Positions 4,906 through 6,224 of a stretch of 6,224 nucleotides of DNA are shown in pieces. A program made the position numbers and the translations under genes. Every line of letters begins with the position of its first letter. Position 1 is the stretch's first letter. This DNA comes from Clostridia bacterium. Its GTDB lineage: Bacteria; Bacillota; Clostridia; Christensenellales; Aristaeellaceae. Below the pieces are notes generated by a model, which saw only the letters and a program-made list of their open reading frames with translations, did no database searches and was not told the origin of the DNA. The stretch is from the NCBI GenBank assembly GCA_030526935.1, contig JAUNBY010000192.1, positions 1 to 6,224 of the forward strand. The letters run 5' to 3'.

Positions 4906-6021
4906 ATGGCAAAGCTCGAACTGAGAAACCTGTACAAGCGCTACGATAACACCGGAAAGAAAAAGAAGACCGTTAACGCCTTCGCGGTAAACGGCCTTAA
5001 CCTCGACTGCCGCGACGGAGAGTTCATCGCCATGCTGGGCCCCTCCGGATGCGGAAAGACGACGACGCTGAGGATGATCGCAGGACTTGAAAAGATAACG
5101 GACGGCGAGATATTCATAGGCGATACGCTCGTCAACAATATGCACCCCAAGGACAGGAAAATCGGCCTGGCGTTTGAGGACTACGCGCTTTATCCGCCGC
5201 TCACCGTCTACGACAATATAGCCTTCAACCTCCGCGCGAAGGGCGTTGACAAGGCGGAGATAGACCGGCGCGTAATGGAAATATCCCGCCTGCTGAAGGT
5301 CGAAGAACTGCTCAATATGATGCCCGTCAAACTCTCCGGCGGACAAAAACAACGCGTGAATATAGCTCGCGCCATAGTCAGAAGACCTGAGCTTCTGCTC
5401 ATGGACGAACCGCTCTCCCACCTCGACGGCAAGATGCGCCAGGCCATGCGCACGGAGATAAAACGCCTGCACAATGAAATCAAGTGCACCTCCGTTTACG
5501 TAACCCACGACCAGCTGGAAGCCATGTCGCTCGCCGACCGCATAGCTATTATGGATCTGGGCGTTTTGCAGCAGTTCGGCACTCCCATGGAGGTCTACGA
5601 CGATCCCGTGAATGAATTCGTCGCGGCGTTCATTGGAGAGCCGCCGATGAATATACTCGAAACGACAGTCATAAAAATCGAGGATGAATTCTATTTCACA
5701 TTCGCCGATTCCGACCTGAGAATACTCGTGCCGCACCGCTATTATTCGAAACTGTCCGACGGCTTTAAGGTCAAGATGGGCGTTCGCCCCATGGATCTGT
5801 ACGTCGGCAAGGAGGATTCGAAGGGCGTCCCGGAGCGCGTCGCGGTCTTTGAAAACCTCGGCGACGAAAGGCGCATAGGCGTGCGCGTGGGCGAGAATCT
5901 GATGATGCTCATAACCGACGATGAAAAGCGCTACGCGCGCGGAGACGTGATTAAACTGGAGGTCAACGCCGAAAAGACCCATTTGTTTGATATTCAGACG
6001 GGCAACAGGATAAGGGCGTAG
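4906..6021 (+). CDS. ABC importer ATPase 2, MalK/UgpC type
   Basis: This 371-residue cytoplasmic ATPase is paralogous to its neighbour, and the two most simply form a heterodimer on the two permeases. Visible motifs are Walker A GPSGCGKTT (45-53, K51), canonical signature LSGGQ (143-147), Walker B LLLMDE (163-168), D-loop LSHLD (170-174) and switch His H201 in YVTHDQLEAMSLADRI. The Q-loop again has Glu instead of Gln (E91, in AFEDYALYPP). The C-terminal TOBE-type region (about 245-368) carries MGVRPMD (291-297), and the ending LFDIQTGNRIRA parallels IFFDAETSNYIGR in the first ATPase. A Lys-rich insertion (NTGKKKKTV, 15-23) lies between the first strand and the adenine-contacting segment. The ribosome site is a G-run, AAAGGGGGGTG (4888-4898), inside the end of the previous gene. 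No gene follows closely; this appears to end the operon. Confidence 0.92.
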   Translation: MAKLELRNLYKRYDNTGKKKKTVNAFAVNGLNLDCRDGEFIAMLGPSGCGKTTTLRMIAGLEKITDGEIFIGDTLVNNMHPKDRKIGLAFEDYALYPPLTVYDNIAFNLRAKGVDKAEIDRRVMEISRLLKVEELLNMMPVKLSGGQKQRVNIARAIVRRPELLLMDEPLSHLDGKMRQAMRTEIKRLHNEIKCTSVYVTHDQLEAMSLADRIAIMDLGVLQQFGTPMEVYDDPVNEFVAAFIGEPPMNILETTVIKIEDEFYFTFADSDLRILVPHRYYSKLSDGFKVKMGVRPMDLYVGKEDSKGVPERVAVFENLGDERRIGVRVGENLMMLITDDEKRYARGDVIKLEVNAEKTHLFDIQTGNRIRA

Positions 6022-6224
6022 GAAATAAAAAGGACGCCGTGACCGCCCCGTCCCCAACCCGCCGCAGCGAGGAAGGGAGTCCAGAGGGCACTTCCGCCGC
6101 TTGCGGCCAGCCCTTTGGCCGGGGGGTTGGGGGCTGGCAGCCCCCAACGTGCCCCCGGCTCCATCCCGCCGCCGCCGCCAAAAGCTTCGCCATCTACAAG
6201 GCTGCGGGGCAGCGAGAATGAGCG
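6022..6224. other. Downstream non-coding GC-rich region
   Basis: No gene is supported. A 60-codon open frame on the plus strand from 6039 has no ribosome site and a biased Pro/Arg/Gly-rich translation. Small inverted repeats are frequent: GGAAG/CTTCC (6071-6095), CCGC-tt-GCGG (6097-6106), a long nested hairpin (6118-6159, listed separately) and GCTGC-ggg-GCAGC (6201-6213). There is also a four-fold GCC repeat (6168-6179). None is followed by a T-run, so I cannot identify the operon's terminator. The density of dyads suggests a dispersed intergenic repeat. Confidence 0.55.
6118..6159 (+). repeat. Long nested GC-rich hairpin downstream of the operon
   Basis: Outer arms GCCGGGGG (6118-6125) and CCCCCGGC (6152-6159) enclose inner arms GTTGGGGGCTG (6126-6136) and CAGCCCCCAAC (6138-6148). 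The inner and outer arms abut on the left and are separated only by GTG (6149-6151) on the right. The result would be a roughly 17-bp, very stable stem-loop. It could block exonucleases or stop transcription in a factor-assisted way, but there is no U-tract on either side. It may be one copy of a REP-like dispersed element. Confidence 0.6.

Noticed and set aside
6032..6053. GGACG/CGTCC as the operon terminator
   Set aside because: The stem is only 5 bp with a 12-nt loop and is followed by CCCAACCC rather than a T-run.
2821..6147. Three long minus-strand open frames (2821-3939, 3662-4633, 4864-6147)
   Set aside because: All lie opposite clear permease or ATPase genes with intact motifs. Their translations are rich in Arg, His, Tyr and Glu, as expected from antisense reading, and show no family motifs.
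6039..6221. 60-codon plus-strand frame after the last ATPase
   Set aside because: It has no ribosome site, a low-complexity Pro/Gly/Arg composition, and is made largely of inverted-repeat DNA.

Overview
The window holds one complete, tightly packed, plus-strand operon for a CUT1-type ABC importer. These importers take up sugars, polyols and related carbohydrate compounds. The order is: exported solute-binding protein (375-1763), two MalF/MalG-type permeases (1898-2908 and 2905-3729), and two different MalK/UgpC-type ATPases in tandem (3737-4903 and 4906-6021). No metabolic enzyme, regulator, RNA gene, insertion sequence or CRISPR array is visible, so the substrate can only be inferred. The binding protein looks most like the sorbitol/mannitol (SmoE-type) branch. 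The two-ATPase layout recalls the rhizobial glycerol importer GlpSTPQV.

Organism: strong AAGGAGG-like ribosome sites, a consensus sigma-A promoter, a short Lys-Lys signal peptide, GC-rich coding sequence and frequent ATA isoleucine codons suggest a GC-rich member of the Clostridia (Christensenellales-like gut or rumen anaerobes are my best guess). This is inference. The binding protein lacks a lipobox, which is unusual for a monoderm Firmicute.

Layout. 1-199: GC-rich intergenic DNA with two short inverted repeats (106-119, 144-160), turning AT-rich from about 171. 200-228: a perfect TTGACA-N17-TATAAT promoter, with a 16-bp inverted repeat (220-235) over the -10 box that could be an operator. 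About 235-374: a roughly 140-nt leader with a possible 12-codon upstream ORF (311-349) that has its own Shine-Dalgarno site. 375-1763: binding protein. 1764-1897: two strong hairpins (1777-1801, 1840-1875) that probably protect or partly terminate the binding-protein mRNA. 1898-6021: four membrane and ATPase genes joined by a 4-bp overlap and gaps of 7 and 2 nt, so they are probably translationally coupled. 6022-6224: non-coding, with a long nested GC-rich hairpin (6118-6159) and no classical U-tract terminator.

Working model: the binding protein captures the solute outside the membrane, the two permeases form the channel, and the two ATPases form the motor, most simply as a heterodimer. The most notable point is that both ATPases carry Glu where the Q-loop Gln is expected, and the first also has LSNGQ instead of LSGGQ. 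This suggests an asymmetric, specialised motor rather than a generic shared MsmX-type one. Codon use shifts sharply between the binding-protein gene and the rest, fitting much higher expression of the binding protein.
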